64,000 bases of DNA from an uncultured Bacteroidales bacterium (GTDB taxonomy: Bacteria > Bacteroidota > Bacteroidia > Bacteroidales > Bacteroidaceae): the NCBI GenBank assembly GCA_902768125.1, contig CACXKA010000004.1, positions 1 to 64,000 on the forward strand, read 5' to 3'. The notes under the pieces are model-generated. The model saw nothing but the letters and a program-made list of their open reading frames with translations. It searched no databases and was not told where the DNA came from. The position numbers and the translations under genes are program-made. Positions 8,098-17,519 of the stretch are shown one piece after another (the first letter of the stretch is position 1; each line of letters starts with the position of its first letter).

Positions 8098-8949
8098 ATG
8101 ATACGCATCGTCAGCACTACGTTTGTGGTGGTGGCATTGGCTGTTTTCAAGCCTTTCGGACTTGATACTTTGCATGGGTTGGAATACCTTCATCTGCTGG
8201 TGATTTGGCTGCTGGGATTATTGGTTTGCATGCTGACAGATGTCATCGTGAAATACTTGGTCAAGAAACCAAGAGCATACGACAAGGAAATCAACTACAT
8301 CATCCGTCGTAACCTGTGGTTTCAGATTATCAACACCCCACTCATCGCATTGGCTATCTGCCTCTATCGTCATTTCATCATGAACGACCAAACAGGAAGC
8401 AACCAGCTTTCTTGGACCAATTTCTTGGAAACATTGGTCATCATCGCCTTTTGCTCGTTCGCTATCGGACTTTATTGGCGTTTCAAGTTCCGCAACCGTT
8501 CCTTGACTGCTGAACTGGAGGAAACACGTCTGTTGAATGAGCAACTGAACAAGATGAGAGAAGCAGCAAGTGACAAGGAACAAGAGGATGTTCCAAAGAA
8601 AGAAGCATCTGTCACACTCACAGGCACCACCAACGAGGCAATCACATTACACCTCTCAGACCTTCTTCACGTAGAAGCGGTGGGCAACTACGTGAAGGTC
8701 TTTTATCTGGAGGAAGATGAAGTGCATAATGACACACTCCGTGCCACGCTGAAGCATCTGGAGGATGAACTAAGTGATGAGCCTATGATTGTACGCTGTC
8801 ACCGTGCCTTTCTCGTCAATCTCAAACAAGTGGAGAAAGCGGTTTCTCGTGCTGGCACCATGCACTTAGTCATCAAGCACAGCGGTGAGTCCATTCCTGT
8901 ATCACGAAGCAACATGACACAGGTGAAGGAAGCTGTCAAAAATTTATAA
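8098..8949 (+). CDS. Membrane-anchored LytTR-family DNA-binding regulator
   Basis: About 283 residues. Four hydrophobic segments fill the first ~130 residues (IVSTTFVVVALAVF, LHLLVIWLLGLLVCMLTDVIV, TPLIALAICLY, LVIIAFCSFAIGLYW), then a short coiled linker (ELEETRLLNEQLNKMREAA), and a LytTR domain from ~residue 180 (HLSDLLHVEAVGNYVKVFY ... IVRCHRAFLVNLKQV). No receiver domain, so not a classical response regulator; it probably senses a membrane signal directly. ATG 8071 is only 9 bp from the -7 box, so ATG 8098 (MIRIVSTTF) is preferred. Divergent from the TonB receptor. Confidence 0.85.
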   Translation: MIRIVSTTFVVVALAVFKPFGLDTLHGLEYLHLLVIWLLGLLVCMLTDVIVKYLVKKPRAYDKEINYIIRRNLWFQIINTPLIALAICLYRHFIMNDQTGSNQLSWTNFLETLVIIAFCSFAIGLYWRFKFRNRSLTAELEETRLLNEQLNKMREAASDKEQEDVPKKEASVTLTGTTNEAITLHLSDLLHVEAVGNYVKVFYLEEDEVHNDTLRATLKHLEDELSDEPMIVRCHRAFLVNLKQVEKAVSRAGTMHLVIKHSGESIPVSRSNMTQVKEAVKNL

Positions 8950-8955
8950 CCAACT

Positions 8956-10395
8956 TTACTTCTTCAAAGCCTCAGCCACGATGTCGGCAATGCGACGCAC
9001 ACCCTTTCCGTCGGGATGGATGCCGTCTTCCTGCATCTTGTCACCATCGTTGGCAAAGAGCGTGTGGAGGTCGATGATCTGCAAGCCGTACTGCTGCGCC
9101 ACTTCCTTCTGGATAGGAATAATCTCGTTGGTGATGACTTCATCGCTGATATTCCAAGAAGACTTGAAGGCAGGAATAGGCGTGCAAAGATATATCTGTG
9201 GTTTGACGGGCTGAGCAGACTTTGCTTTCTTACCCTTCTTGGCAGATTGTGCCAATGCAGGACAGAGCGTGGTGATCATCTGCTGAAGGTCTTGCTTGAA
9301 CTCAGCTGCATATTTCCAGTTCTGGGGCTTGGAGTCGTTGGTGCCCAACTTGATCACCACGATGTCAGGATTGAAAGCAAGTGCATCCTTCCAAGCGGTT
9401 TCATTCATGTAAGGCATATCGCCATGATTGAGGAGCGTACGACCACTCACACCAAAGTTCTTCACCCAATAGTCATTACCCAACTGTCTCTGAAGAAGGG
9501 CTGGATAGCCATTAACAGGTGCCATTTCAATGCCGTGACCATCAGTGATGCTATTGCCGATACAAGCCACACGAACAGCATCCTGCTTAGGTGCTGGGTG
9601 AGCATCGAGCCAGTTGCCAAGTTCTGTGAGCATCTGGTCGTGATACTTGAACCAAGGACCAAATCCCCAACCGTGACCACCTGTAGGATAGATATACATG
9701 GTGCATTCGTTGCCAGCATTGCGCATCGCTGTGTAGTATGCCACACCGTTGGTGACTGGAGGAACGACGTTGTCATCGCTTGACATCAAGATGATGGCTG
9801 GAGGGGTGAGGTGACGCTTCACGGCATTCTGAGTGGAGAAATCACGCACCATCGCAGGGTTCTTCTGGTCTTCACCAAGGAAATTGCGGCAAGAATAAAC
9901 GTGTGACACGCGTTCATCCATCGAAATGACAGGATAGAAGAGGATGGAGAAGTCAGGACGCACCTCATAGGGAGAATGAGTGGAGATGACGGATGCCAAG
10001 TGACCACCTGCAGAGAATCCCATGATACCCACATCACGAGGATTGATGCTCCACACAGCAGCAGAGTCACGCACAATCTTGAAACCTTTCTCCACATCGC
10101 TCATCGGAATGGTGCGGTCGCCATTAGGCAGGCGATAATTCACCACGAAATAAGCGATGCCACGCTGGTTGAGCCACTCATACCAATTGGTACCCTCATG
10201 AGAATTGGAGAGCACGGAATAACCACCACCAGGAATACCTACAATTGCACGACCAGATGGTTTTTCGGGCAGGAAAGCAAGCATCTGAGCTTTACCATCT
10301 TCTGTCAAATCAATGGTTAACTTTCTCGCGGTTTGTGCCTGTAATGTCAAGGCGCCTGTCAGCAATGCCAACAACAAAAATAGATTCTTTTTCAT
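8956..10395 (-). CDS. Two-domain secreted esterase: alpha/beta-hydrolase plus SGNH hydrolase
   Basis: Signal peptide (MKKNLFLLLALLTGALTLQAQ). Residues ~30-265 are a BD-FAE/acetylxylan-esterase-like alpha/beta-hydrolase: oxyanion GIPGGGYS, nucleophile Ser128 in GFSAGG, and His241 in GGHGWGF. Residues ~272-479 are an SGNH/GDSL esterase: Ser282 in GNSITDG, GVSGRT, KLGTNDS, and the Asp/His pair in DGIHPDG. Both active sites look intact. A KKGKKAKSAQ loop interrupts the SGNH domain. Probably periplasmic deacylation of plant polysaccharide (acetyl or feruloyl groups); substrate is inferred. It ends 6 bp from the convergent LytTR gene. Confidence 0.85.
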   Translation of the reverse strand: MKKNLFLLLALLTGALTLQAQTARKLTIDLTEDGKAQMLAFLPEKPSGRAIVGIPGGGYSVLSNSHEGTNWYEWLNQRGIAYFVVNYRLPNGDRTIPMSDVEKGFKIVRDSAAVWSINPRDVGIMGFSAGGHLASVISTHSPYEVRPDFSILFYPVISMDERVSHVYSCRNFLGEDQKNPAMVRDFSTQNAVKRHLTPPAIILMSSDDNVVPPVTNGVAYYTAMRNAGNECTMYIYPTGGHGWGFGPWFKYHDQMLTELGNWLDAHPAPKQDAVRVACIGNSITDGHGIEMAPVNGYPALLQRQLGNDYWVKNFGVSGRTLLNHGDMPYMNETAWKDALAFNPDIVVIKLGTNDSKPQNWKYAAEFKQDLQQMITTLCPALAQSAKKGKKAKSAQPVKPQIYLCTPIPAFKSSWNISDEVITNEIIPIQKEVAQQYGLQIIDLHTLFANDGDKMQEDGIHPDGKGVRRIADIVAEALKK

Positions 10396-10420
10396 TGTAA
10401 TATAAGTTTAGTATTGTATT

Positions 10421-10453
10421 TGGTTTAGCGTTTTAGCGTTTTGTGTTTAGAGA
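10421..10453. repeat. Short GTTTTAGC-type repeat
   Basis: Upstream of the esterase start, GTTTAGC/GTTTTAGC/GTGTTTAG copies form a degenerate array of 7-8-bp words, related in style to the strict 7-bp arrays elsewhere in the window. Confidence 0.4.
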
Positions 10454-10462
10454 TTCCATTCT

Positions 10463-11800
10463 TTAACTCTCTGCCGCCGAATGCAAGACTTCGGAGAGTG
10501 TAGGATGAATGTGAATGATATGTGCCAACTGTTCCACCGTCGTGTTACGACACATCAGGGCACTGACTTCCTGAATGAGGTCGGCAGCATGGGCACCATA
10601 GGCATGACATCCGAGGATGTCACCTTGTGGAGAGGATATGAGTTTGAGCAATCCCTCTGATTCGTTCATCGCCAACGCCTTTCCGTTAGCACGCCAGAAG
10701 GATTTCTTGCAAACATACTCCCTACCCTGCTCCTTGCAACTATCTTCGGACAAGCCGACACAAGCTGCTTCAGGAAGGGTGAAGATAGCAGCAGGCATGA
10801 TATCGAGACGAATCTCGTCAGTCTTTCCCAAGATTTGATTCACCACGTGGATTCCCTGCATCTCAGCAGCATGAGCCAGCATCTGACGGGCATTCACATC
10901 ACCAATCGCATAGATATGAGGAACAGTCGTCTGAAGATGTTCGTTGACTGCAATACCCGTTCGTTCAGAATATTCGAAACCCGCCTTGCTGAAATGGTCG
11001 AATACCCGAGGTGCACGACCGACCGCCATCAGCACCTCATCAGCCTCAATGGTGACGGCATTCCCCTTCTTATCGGTGAACACCACCCCAGCCTTTGTGA
11101 TGGCCGTGACACTGCTCTGCATGTGGAAGGTAACGCCCTGCTTCTCCAACGACTTGCGCAGACGTTTGGCAATATCAGAATCGAGCACAGGCAGACATTC
11201 TTTGAGGAATTCCACCACCGTCACTTCTGTGCCAAACGCATTGAAGATGCTGGCAAATTCCATCCCTATCACACCTGCACCAATGATACAAAGACGCTCG
11301 GGCAGTTCTCCGATGGACAACAAATCGGAGGAATCCAACACACGACGTTCAGCAGGTTTTTCCAATCTCAAAGTCTTGGGAACAGAACCTGTGGCAACGA
11401 TGATATGAGAGGCTGAATACTCCTCACCATCAGCCGTCACCGTATGGGCATCCTTGAACTGTGCTTCCGCCTTGATCAACGTAATGTTTGGATGAGAAAG
11501 CAAGGTCTCAATGCCTGCACGAAGCGAGGCAATCACTTCATCTTTTCGCCGAATAACCTTCTGAATGTCAAACTCATAATCCAATCCATTCAACCCAAAG
11601 GTCTCAGCATTGTTCAACGTCTGGATGATTTCTGCATCGCGGGCAAAAGACTTGGTGGGGATACACCCGACATTGAGGCAGGTACCTCCCACGTGACTCG
11701 TTTCAAACACGATGACTTTGAGTCCGTTCTTAGCAGCATATTCGGCAGCACGATAACCTCCAGGGCCTGCACCGATGATAATGAGATCAGTCTGTATCAC
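10463..11800 (-). CDS. lpdA: Dihydrolipoyl dehydrogenase (E3/L protein)
   Basis: FAD-dependent disulfide oxidoreductase of 445 residues. FAD-binding IIGAGPGGYRAAEYAA opens the protein, the redox-active disulfide is C41/C46 in GGTCLNVGCIPTKSF, the NAD-binding motif is IIGAGVIGMEFASIF, and the C-terminal dimer/active-site stretch contains HIIHIHPTLSEVLHSAAE. It reoxidises dihydrolipoyl-GcvH. It is last in the glycine cleavage block, 16 bp after gcvPB, so it is probably dedicated to glycine cleavage although it could also serve 2-oxoacid dehydrogenases. Confidence 0.95.
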   Translation of the reverse strand: MIQTDLIIIGAGPGGYRAAEYAAKNGLKVIVFETSHVGGTCLNVGCIPTKSFARDAEIIQTLNNAETFGLNGLDYEFDIQKVIRRKDEVIASLRAGIETLLSHPNITLIKAEAQFKDAHTVTADGEEYSASHIIVATGSVPKTLRLEKPAERRVLDSSDLLSIGELPERLCIIGAGVIGMEFASIFNAFGTEVTVVEFLKECLPVLDSDIAKRLRKSLEKQGVTFHMQSSVTAITKAGVVFTDKKGNAVTIEADEVLMAVGRAPRVFDHFSKAGFEYSERTGIAVNEHLQTTVPHIYAIGDVNARQMLAHAAEMQGIHVVNQILGKTDEIRLDIMPAAIFTLPEAACVGLSEDSCKEQGREYVCKKSFWRANGKALAMNESEGLLKLISSPQGDILGCHAYGAHAADLIQEVSALMCRNTTVEQLAHIIHIHPTLSEVLHSAAES

Positions 11801-11816
11801 GATTGAGATTTGAAAA

Positions 11817-13223
11817 TTAGAGTTCTGCCTTCAGTTGGCGATAAGTGGTGACAGGATGCTTGGCAGCCAACACATCATCCACACGACCAATCGGTGTGTT
11901 GTGGGGGGCTGACTTCACCTCGTCTGGATTCGTCTTTGCTTCCTCTGCAATCTTTCGCATCACAGCGATGAAGGCATCCAACGTCTCCTTCGATTCGTTC
12001 TCTGTCGGTTCAATCATCAGCGACTCATGGAAAAGCAACGGGAAGTAGATGGTAGGAGCATGATAGCCGTAATCGAGCAAACGTTTTGCCACATCCATCG
12101 TGGTGACACCCGTCGATTTATCTTTCAGTCCATCGAACACAAACTCATGACAACACATCGTGTCAATAGGCAGTTCATAGACATCCTTCAACGACTCCTT
12201 AATGTAGTTGGCATTGAGTGTGGCAAGAGGACCCACTTTCTTCACATATTCTTTTCCTAAAGAAAGGATATAGGCAAAAGCACGCATCATCACGGCGAAG
12301 TTTCCATTGTAAGGACTCACAAAGGGGAAAAACTCCTGCAAACCCTCACGCACTCCCACAGGTCCGCTACCAGGTCCACCACCACCATGAGGTGTAGAGA
12401 ACGTCTTGTGGAGATTGATATGCATTACATCGAAGCCCATATCACCAGGACGGCACACACCCAACATAGGATTGAGGTTGGCGCCATCATAATACATCAA
12501 ACCACCACAGTCATGAATGAGGGTCGCAATCTCAGGAATGCTCTTCTCGAAGAGACCGAGCGTGTTGGGATTGGTCATCATCATCGCTGCAATGTTGTCT
12601 TTTTCCTGTTCAACTAATCTTTTGAGGTCTTCCAAATCCACTGTACCATCAGCCTGTGATTTCACCTCGATAATCTCCAAGCCACACACAGCAGCAGAAG
12701 CGGGGTTCGTACCATGCGCTGAATCAGGCACAATCACCTTTTTGCGCTGCAAGTCGCCACGAGAACGATGATAGTTATCTATCACCATCAAACCTGTCAA
12801 CTCACCATGCGCACCAGCATAAGGTTTGAAGGTGAAATGAGCCAAACCCGTGAGTTCGCAAAGATGATGTTCCAAAATGGAAATCAACTTCTCTGCACCC
12901 TTCACCGTCTCTGCAGGTTGTTCTGGATGCAAGTTCTGGAACTGTGGCAAAGCCGCCATTTCCTCGTTTATCTTGGGATTGTACTTCATCGTACAAGAAC
13001 CCAGTGGATAGAAGCCTGTATCAACACCAAAGTTATTGTTCGAGAGGTTCGTATAGTGACGCACCACCGTCAATTCGTCGCATTCAGGAAGTGCTGCATC
13101 TTCTGCACGACACATAGACGTTGGAATCTCGTAGTTGCCAAAATTGTTGCCAGGCAGACTATAACCGATGCGACCTTCTTTCGAAAGTTCGAAAATCAAA
13201 TTTCCGTATAGTTTGTTGTTCAT
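11817..13223 (-). CDS. gcvPB: Glycine dehydrogenase (decarboxylating) subunit 2
   Basis: C-terminal half of the P protein as a separate 468-residue subunit. The PLP lysine is K273 in [16 protein letters not shown]. With GcvPA it decarboxylates glycine and transfers aminomethyl to lipoyl-GcvH. It starts with a 4-bp overlap on gcvPA (ATG 13223, gcvPA stop 13220), implying translational coupling of the two subunits. Confidence 0.95.
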   Translation of the reverse strand: MNNKLYGNLIFELSKEGRIGYSLPGNNFGNYEIPTSMCRAEDAALPECDELTVVRHYTNLSNNNFGVDTGFYPLGSCTMKYNPKINEEMAALPQFQNLHPEQPAETVKGAEKLISILEHHLCELTGLAHFTFKPYAGAHGELTGLMVIDNYHRSRGDLQRKKVIVPDSAHGTNPASAAVCGLEIIEVKSQADGTVDLEDLKRLVEQEKDNIAAMMMTNPNTLGLFEKSIPEIATLIHDCGGLMYYDGANLNPMLGVCRPGDMGFDVMHINLHKTFSTPHGGGGPGSGPVGVREGLQEFFPFVSPYNGNFAVMMRAFAYILSLGKEYVKKVGPLATLNANYIKESLKDVYELPIDTMCCHEFVFDGLKDKSTGVTTMDVAKRLLDYGYHAPTIYFPLLFHESLMIEPTENESKETLDAFIAVMRKIAEEAKTNPDEVKSAPHNTPIGRVDDVLAAKHPVTTYRQLKAEL

Positions 13224-14536
13224 AGGGCAGCAATTTTTACGAGGTTATCAATTTCTTCTTTCGTACGATTCTCTGTGACAGCAAAGAGGAAGCCCTCCTC
13301 CATGCGGACACCTCCCAAGAAACCTGCATCAATGAATTTCTGATAGAGTTGGTCAGCATCACCATCGTACTTGACATAAAACTCATTGAAGAAAGGCTTG
13401 TCATATACCAGATGGAAACGTCCTGTCTTCAACAACTCATCACAGAGATAATGTGCTCCTGCGTAAGAGAGCTGAGCAGCTTCCTTCACACCTTTCTTTC
13501 CCATCAGCGACATATAGATCGTGACGAAAAGAGCCATCAGGCTTTGGTTGCTACAGATGTTTGACGTAGCCTTTTGGCGACGGATATGCTGTTCACGAGC
13601 CTGCAAGGTGAGCACAAAAGCACGTTGTTCACGATTGTCCTTGGTCATACCCACGATACGTCCAGGCATCTTTCTTATCAGTTTCTCCGTGCAGCACATA
13701 TAACCCACATAAGGACCACCAAACTGCATCGGAATACCTAAACTCTGACCATCACCCACAGCAATGTCTGCGCCCCACTCTCCTGGTGTCTTGAGCACCG
13801 CCAAATCAGCAGCCACACAATCCATGATGAAGAGTGCTTTCTGGGCATGACATGCATCAGCAAAACCCGTATAGTCCTCCACGATGCCAAACACATTGGG
13901 CTGTTGTACCATCACGCCAGCAACACCTTCGAGAGATGAAAGTGGAGAGTTGAGTGCTGAGAGGTCTGTGACACCATCCTTTGCAGGAATTGTCACCAAT
14001 TCGATGCCATGATGCAGGGCATAGGTATCGAGCACCTGACGCGTCTTGGGGTTCAGTGTCTCAGACACCAACACCTTGTTCACTTTCTTGCCAGCCGCCA
14101 CTGCCATCATCATCGCTTCAGCACAAGCCGTGGTGCCGTCATACATGGAAGCGTTGGAGATGTCCATACCTGTGAGTTCAGCCATCATGCTCTGATACTC
14201 GAAGATATAATGGAGTGTACCCTGTGAAATCTCCGCCTGATAAGGGGTGTAGGAAGTGAGAAACTCTGAACGCTGCAACAGGTTCGGAATCACAGAAGGA
14301 GTATAGTGGTCATAGACGCCATAGCCAGCAAAACAAGTGAGTTGCTTGTTCTCAGCACCCAACTTGTTGAACACACGTCTGACTCCCATTTCACCCTCCG
14401 TTAAGTCTATCTGATAGTCACCCTTGAAACGGATGCTCTCAGGAATCTGTGGATACAGCTCATCGAGCGTCTCCACGCCTACCTTCTCCAGCATCGCCTT
14501 CAGGTCTTCATCAGTATGGGGGAAATATTTGTACAT
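13220..14536 (-). CDS. gcvPA: Glycine dehydrogenase (decarboxylating) subunit 1
   Basis: N-terminal-half subunit of P protein (438 residues), beginning [16 protein letters not shown] and containing the conserved [14 protein letters not shown] stretch (here [15 protein letters not shown]) and [11 protein letters not shown]. The split P protein is standard for many anaerobes and Gram-positives; E. coli and eukaryotes have the fused form. Located between gcvH and gcvPB. Confidence 0.95.
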   Translation of the reverse strand: MYKYFPHTDEDLKAMLEKVGVETLDELYPQIPESIRFKGDYQIDLTEGEMGVRRVFNKLGAENKQLTCFAGYGVYDHYTPSVIPNLLQRSEFLTSYTPYQAEISQGTLHYIFEYQSMMAELTGMDISNASMYDGTTACAEAMMMAVAAGKKVNKVLVSETLNPKTRQVLDTYALHHGIELVTIPAKDGVTDLSALNSPLSSLEGVAGVMVQQPNVFGIVEDYTGFADACHAQKALFIMDCVAADLAVLKTPGEWGADIAVGDGQSLGIPMQFGGPYVGYMCCTEKLIRKMPGRIVGMTKDNREQRAFVLTLQAREQHIRRQKATSNICSNQSLMALFVTIYMSLMGKKGVKEAAQLSYAGAHYLCDELLKTGRFHLVYDKPFFNEFYVKYDGDADQLYQKFIDAGFLGGVRMEEGFLFAVTENRTKEEIDNLVKIAAL

Positions 14537-14585
14537 TGAAAGTTGAGAGTTTAGGGGTTAAAGAGTTTGTTTGAGCAGAATCCTT

Positions 14586-14975
14586 TTAATGACCCTCTTT
14601 TTCGCAGAATGCTTCGTATGCAGCTGCGTCCATGAGGTTTTCCAGTTCGCTTTCGTCACTCATTTCCACCTTGATGATCCAGTTTGCATAAGCATCTTGG
14701 TTGATGAGTTCTGGAGCATCTTCGAGCGCTTCGTTCACTTCCACAACTGTACCACTAACTGGAGAATACAAGTCACTGGCAGCCTTTACACTTTCCACCG
14801 CACCAAATTCAGTTCCCGCATCCACTTCGTCGTCCACTTCGGGCATATCCACATATACCACATTGCCCAGTGCTTTCTGTGCATAATCGGTGATGCCAAT
14901 GATACCGATATTGCCTTCCACTTTCACATACTCGTGTGACTCTGAATAATAGAGTCCTTCAATTACTTTAGCCAT
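14586..14975 (-). CDS. gcvH: Glycine cleavage system H protein
   Basis: Lipoyl carrier of 129 residues. The lipoylation lysine is K64 in the canonical ESVKAASDLYSPVSG context. It shuttles the aminomethyl group between GcvP, GcvT and Lpd. It is 49 bp upstream of gcvPA and downstream of gcvT. Confidence 0.95.
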   Translation of the reverse strand: MAKVIEGLYYSESHEYVKVEGNIGIIGITDYAQKALGNVVYVDMPEVDDEVDAGTEFGAVESVKAASDLYSPVSGTVVEVNEALEDAPELINQDAYANWIIKVEMSDESELENLMDAAAYEAFCEKEGH

Positions 14976-14982
14976 AATATAT

Positions 14983-15057
14983 AAAGTTTATCGTTTATTG
15001 TTTATCGTTTATAGAGGGCTGACGGTGTACTTTCCGCATTTTAACCCTTAACCCTTA
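14983..15057. repeat. Two 7-bp repeat arrays between gcvT and gcvH
   Basis: 14986-15013 is four tandem copies of GTTTATC/GTTTATT (7-bp period). 15041-15057 holds AACCCTT copies at the same period. They fill most of the gcvT-gcvH gap. Confidence 0.6.
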
Positions 15058-16146
15058 TTTTTTATACCTCTTCTCATAGAAAAGTTTCTTCACTACTTTT
15101 CCGGCAAAGACTTTCTTGCGGATTTGGATATCCAACCCAGTGCCTAATACAGCATACTGACTGTCAACCAACGCCATGCAGACACTCTTGTCAGTCGAAA
15201 GAGTGTGGTATCCTGTAGTCACCTCACCTATCGGTTGTCCGTCTTTCAATACTGTGTAGCCATGACGAGGAATTGCCTTGTCTGCCAGTTCGATACCCAC
15301 CAGTTTCTTTGCCACACCTTCCTCTTTCTGCTTCAGGAGGGCATCACGACCGATGAACGCCTTATCCAACTTTACAAAGACAGACAAACCCGCCATGATA
15401 GGCGAAATTTCCTCGGTCAATTCATCGCCATAGAGTGGAAGTCCTGCCTCGAAACGCAAGGTGTCACGACAACCCAATCCACAAGGCTGCACACCTGCTG
15501 CAATCAGTTTGTCCCAACATGCACGAATATAGTCAGGAGTGGCATATACTTCAAAACCGTCCTCCCCTGTATAACCCGTACGGGAAACGATGACATCATC
15601 GATGGTCTTCACTGTGTAGAACGTCAACTCGCTGCAAGGGATACCCAACACTTGCTCCATGACCTGTTCCGATTCAGGACCCTGCACAGCAATCTGTCCG
15701 TAGTCATCTGAGCAGTTCTGCAAATCGATGTCAAATCCCTCTGCATGTTGCTGCATCCACGCCCAATCTTTGTCGATGTTCGATGCATTGATCACGAGGA
15801 AGAAGTCATTCTCTCCCATTTTATACACGAGCAAATCATCCACCGTTCCACCATTTTCATAGCACATCATGCCATAGTAAATCTTTCCCACAGGCGCACC
15901 AGCAATGTCGTTCGTGAAGATGTGCTGCACATAACGCTCAGCATCCTTGCCACGAACTGTCACCTCACCCATGTGAGACACATCGAAGAGTCCCACCTTC
16001 TCACGCACAGCTTGATGTTCCACTGCGATCCCTGCATACTGGATAGGCATCTCAAAACCACCAAAGGGAGACATCAATGCCCCCAACGCAACGTGTTTGT
16101 CGTACAGACAAGTACGTTTTTCCTTCTGTTCCATATTATTGTTCAT
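15055..16146 (-). CDS. gcvT: Aminomethyltransferase (T protein)
   Basis: 363 residues, full length. Contains MPIQYAGIAVEHQAVREKVGLFDVSHMGEV, the folate-site Asp region, and SRTGYTGEDGFEVY, all typical of GcvT. It releases ammonia and forms methylene-tetrahydrofolate from aminomethyl-GcvH. Start at 16146, or 16134 (MEQKEKR). Eighteen bp downstream of lplA. Confidence 0.95.
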   Translation of the reverse strand: MNNNMEQKEKRTCLYDKHVALGALMSPFGGFEMPIQYAGIAVEHQAVREKVGLFDVSHMGEVTVRGKDAERYVQHIFTNDIAGAPVGKIYYGMMCYENGGTVDDLLVYKMGENDFFLVINASNIDKDWAWMQQHAEGFDIDLQNCSDDYGQIAVQGPESEQVMEQVLGIPCSELTFYTVKTIDDVIVSRTGYTGEDGFEVYATPDYIRACWDKLIAAGVQPCGLGCRDTLRFEAGLPLYGDELTEEISPIMAGLSVFVKLDKAFIGRDALLKQKEEGVAKKLVGIELADKAIPRHGYTVLKDGQPIGEVTTGYHTLSTDKSVCMALVDSQYAVLGTGLDIQIRKKVFAGKVVKKLFYEKRYKK

Positions 16147-16164
16147 TGTCGAATTTTTCTAACC

Positions 16165-16851
16165 TTAATAATTCTTCTTTTCCAACTCCTCTATCTCCTT
16201 CACATCTTCTTCCGTAAGCACTCTTTCTCCCACACACAGCGTTTCCCTGATGAGTGCTTTCACCTCTTCAAGGCCCAAATTCGTGTAGTCCTTCAACAGG
16301 GTGATGCGCTGACGCACACTCTCCACGCCCTTTCGTTGCAACTTCTCACGACTCGGGGTGATGGAATGCAACATATTTTCCATATTCGTGTCATAGAGGA
16401 AAGTGCTATGCACGATATTGCGTCCAGGCAGATGATAGAATGCCGTCCCGCTCACTTTCCTGTCTCCTATCATCACATCATTATGATCACTGGTGGCAGC
16501 ATCAATCCCCATTTTCCGCAGCACCAACACCACCATGTTGAGAAACTTGTTGAACGTGAAGCCCACATTGTCCCCGTCACACACATACGACAACATCACA
16601 TTTCCTTCGTCAGCATACACACAACCTCCCCCACTTTTTCTTCTATACATCTCAATACCCTTCTCCTCGCAATACGCCACATTCACCTCATTCTCCACCA
16701 CCTGATTGCGTCCAAAGATGACCGTCGGCTTCACCTGCCACATAAAGAAACACTCAGGTTCATCCAAATGGCGAGCCACCCATTCCTCCATCGCCAGATA
16801 AAACGACAGACGACGATTTTTGTCCTCAGGCAACAACAGATACTTCATCAC
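16165..16851 (-). CDS. lplA: Lipoate-protein ligase family protein
   Basis: 228 residues in the biotin/lipoate ligase fold. The substrate loop RRKSGGGCVYADEGN and the DVMIGDRKVSGTAFY motif with the catalytic lysine are intact. It lacks an obvious separate C-terminal accessory domain, as do several small ligases. First gene of the glycine cleavage run; presumably it lipoylates GcvH. It could act as an octanoyl/lipoyl transferase rather than an ATP-dependent ligase. Confidence 0.85.
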   Translation of the reverse strand: MMKYLLLPEDKNRRLSFYLAMEEWVARHLDEPECFFMWQVKPTVIFGRNQVVENEVNVAYCEEKGIEMYRRKSGGGCVYADEGNVMLSYVCDGDNVGFTFNKFLNMVVLVLRKMGIDAATSDHNDVMIGDRKVSGTAFYHLPGRNIVHSTFLYDTNMENMLHSITPSREKLQRKGVESVRQRITLLKDYTNLGLEEVKALIRETLCVGERVLTEEDVKEIEELEKKNY

Positions 16852-16880
16852 GCTAACTGCTAACCACTAACCGCTAACTT
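16852..16880. repeat. 7-bp repeat array before lplA
   Basis: GCTAACT, GCTAACC, ACTAACC and GCTAACT follow each other at exact 7-bp period in the 22-bp gap between lplA and the upstream gene, running into that gene's 3' end. Confidence 0.55.
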
Positions 16881-17227
16881 TTCTTTTTCTTCCCTACAAC
16901 ACCTTTCACCCATCCACCGACAGCTTTGGCACCTCTCTTGGTCTTCCACATTGCCACCGTCTTCTGGTACTTCGCCTTCAGGTTGTAGTACTTCTCCAAC
17001 TGAATCTGTGTCAGTTGCTTCTTCACGCTCTTATACTCCACGGTGAGTGCCTTATACACCCGTTTCACAGAGTCAGCCGTTTCAGGTTGCAGTTCATTGG
17101 TGTTAATGGCAGCCACCCCATCCACGAAAAGTTCGTACTTGTTGATGAAGTCGCTGGCGCGATCAGCCATCATCGTCGAAACACCCAGCATCGTCGCCAA
17201 GCACCATACAAAAAGTCTTTTTATCAT
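16874..17227 (-). CDS. Small secreted hypothetical protein
   Basis: 117 residues: signal peptide (MIKRLFVWCLATMLGVSTMMA), a predicted helical middle rich in K/Y/Q (KRVYKALTVEYKSVKKQLTQIQLEKYY), and a basic glycine-containing tail (GGWVKGVVGKKKKS). Likely periplasmic. Its stop is 22 bp from lplA, so it may be cotranscribed with the glycine cleavage genes, but nothing in its sequence ties it to that pathway. Unrecognised family. Confidence 0.6.
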   Translation of the reverse strand: MIKRLFVWCLATMLGVSTMMADRASDFINKYELFVDGVAAINTNELQPETADSVKRVYKALTVEYKSVKKQLTQIQLEKYYNLKAKYQKTVAMWKTKRGAKAVGGWVKGVVGKKKKS

Positions 17228-17248
17228 CTTGTTCTATTTAAGTTGTTG

Positions 17249-17282
17249 AAGGAAGCCGACACATGAAATGCCGACTTCCTTT
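17249..17282 (-). terminator. Hairpin after the C10 peptidase/small peptide unit
   Basis: Minus-strand stem of 12 bp with two G-U pairs (arms 17282-17270 and 17260-17249), 26 bp after the stop of the 66-residue gene. The T-tract is poor, so it could be a processing or pausing hairpin. Confidence 0.5.
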
Positions 17283-17307
17283 CCTATATTATTACATATA
17301 ATGTCGT

Positions 17308-17508
17308 TTACCACAAGAGCCCTTTGATCTGCGAATCGTAGTCCGTCATATCTTCAATGTCGTCGAATGGATTAGCTTTGATGCCTCCACCGCCACCAAT
17401 ACCTGGGAATCCGCCTGGTACTTCTGATGGCAATGATGCCGCAATCATCGATTGAGAAGCCACATTAACGACATCCATGGCTGGTTTGATATATTCTTTC
17501 TTATTCAT
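17308..17508 (-). CDS. Small glycine-rich peptide downstream of C10 peptidase
   Basis: 66 residues without classical signal peptide. The N-terminus (MNKKEYIKPAMDVVNVASQSMIAAS) resembles the KPxxxVVxxxxxxMLAxS leaders of small Bacteroidales peptides. A Pro/Gly-rich linker (PGGFPGIGGGGG) and an acidic C-terminus (DDIEDMTDYDSQIKGLLW) follow. It starts 11 bp after the C10 peptidase stop and surely shares its transcript. It could be a secreted peptide, or a substrate or partner of the peptidase; no homologous inhibitor fold (Spi or staphostatin) is visible. Confidence 0.6.
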   Translation of the reverse strand: MNKKEYIKPAMDVVNVASQSMIAASLPSEVPGGFPGIGGGGGIKANPFDDIEDMTDYDSQIKGLLW

Positions 17509-17519
17509 TGTTCTATCTT

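Noticed and set aside
16851..17308. Glycine riboswitch upstream of the gcv block
   Set aside because: No tandem aptamer-like conserved sequence could be found; only a small gene and repeats.
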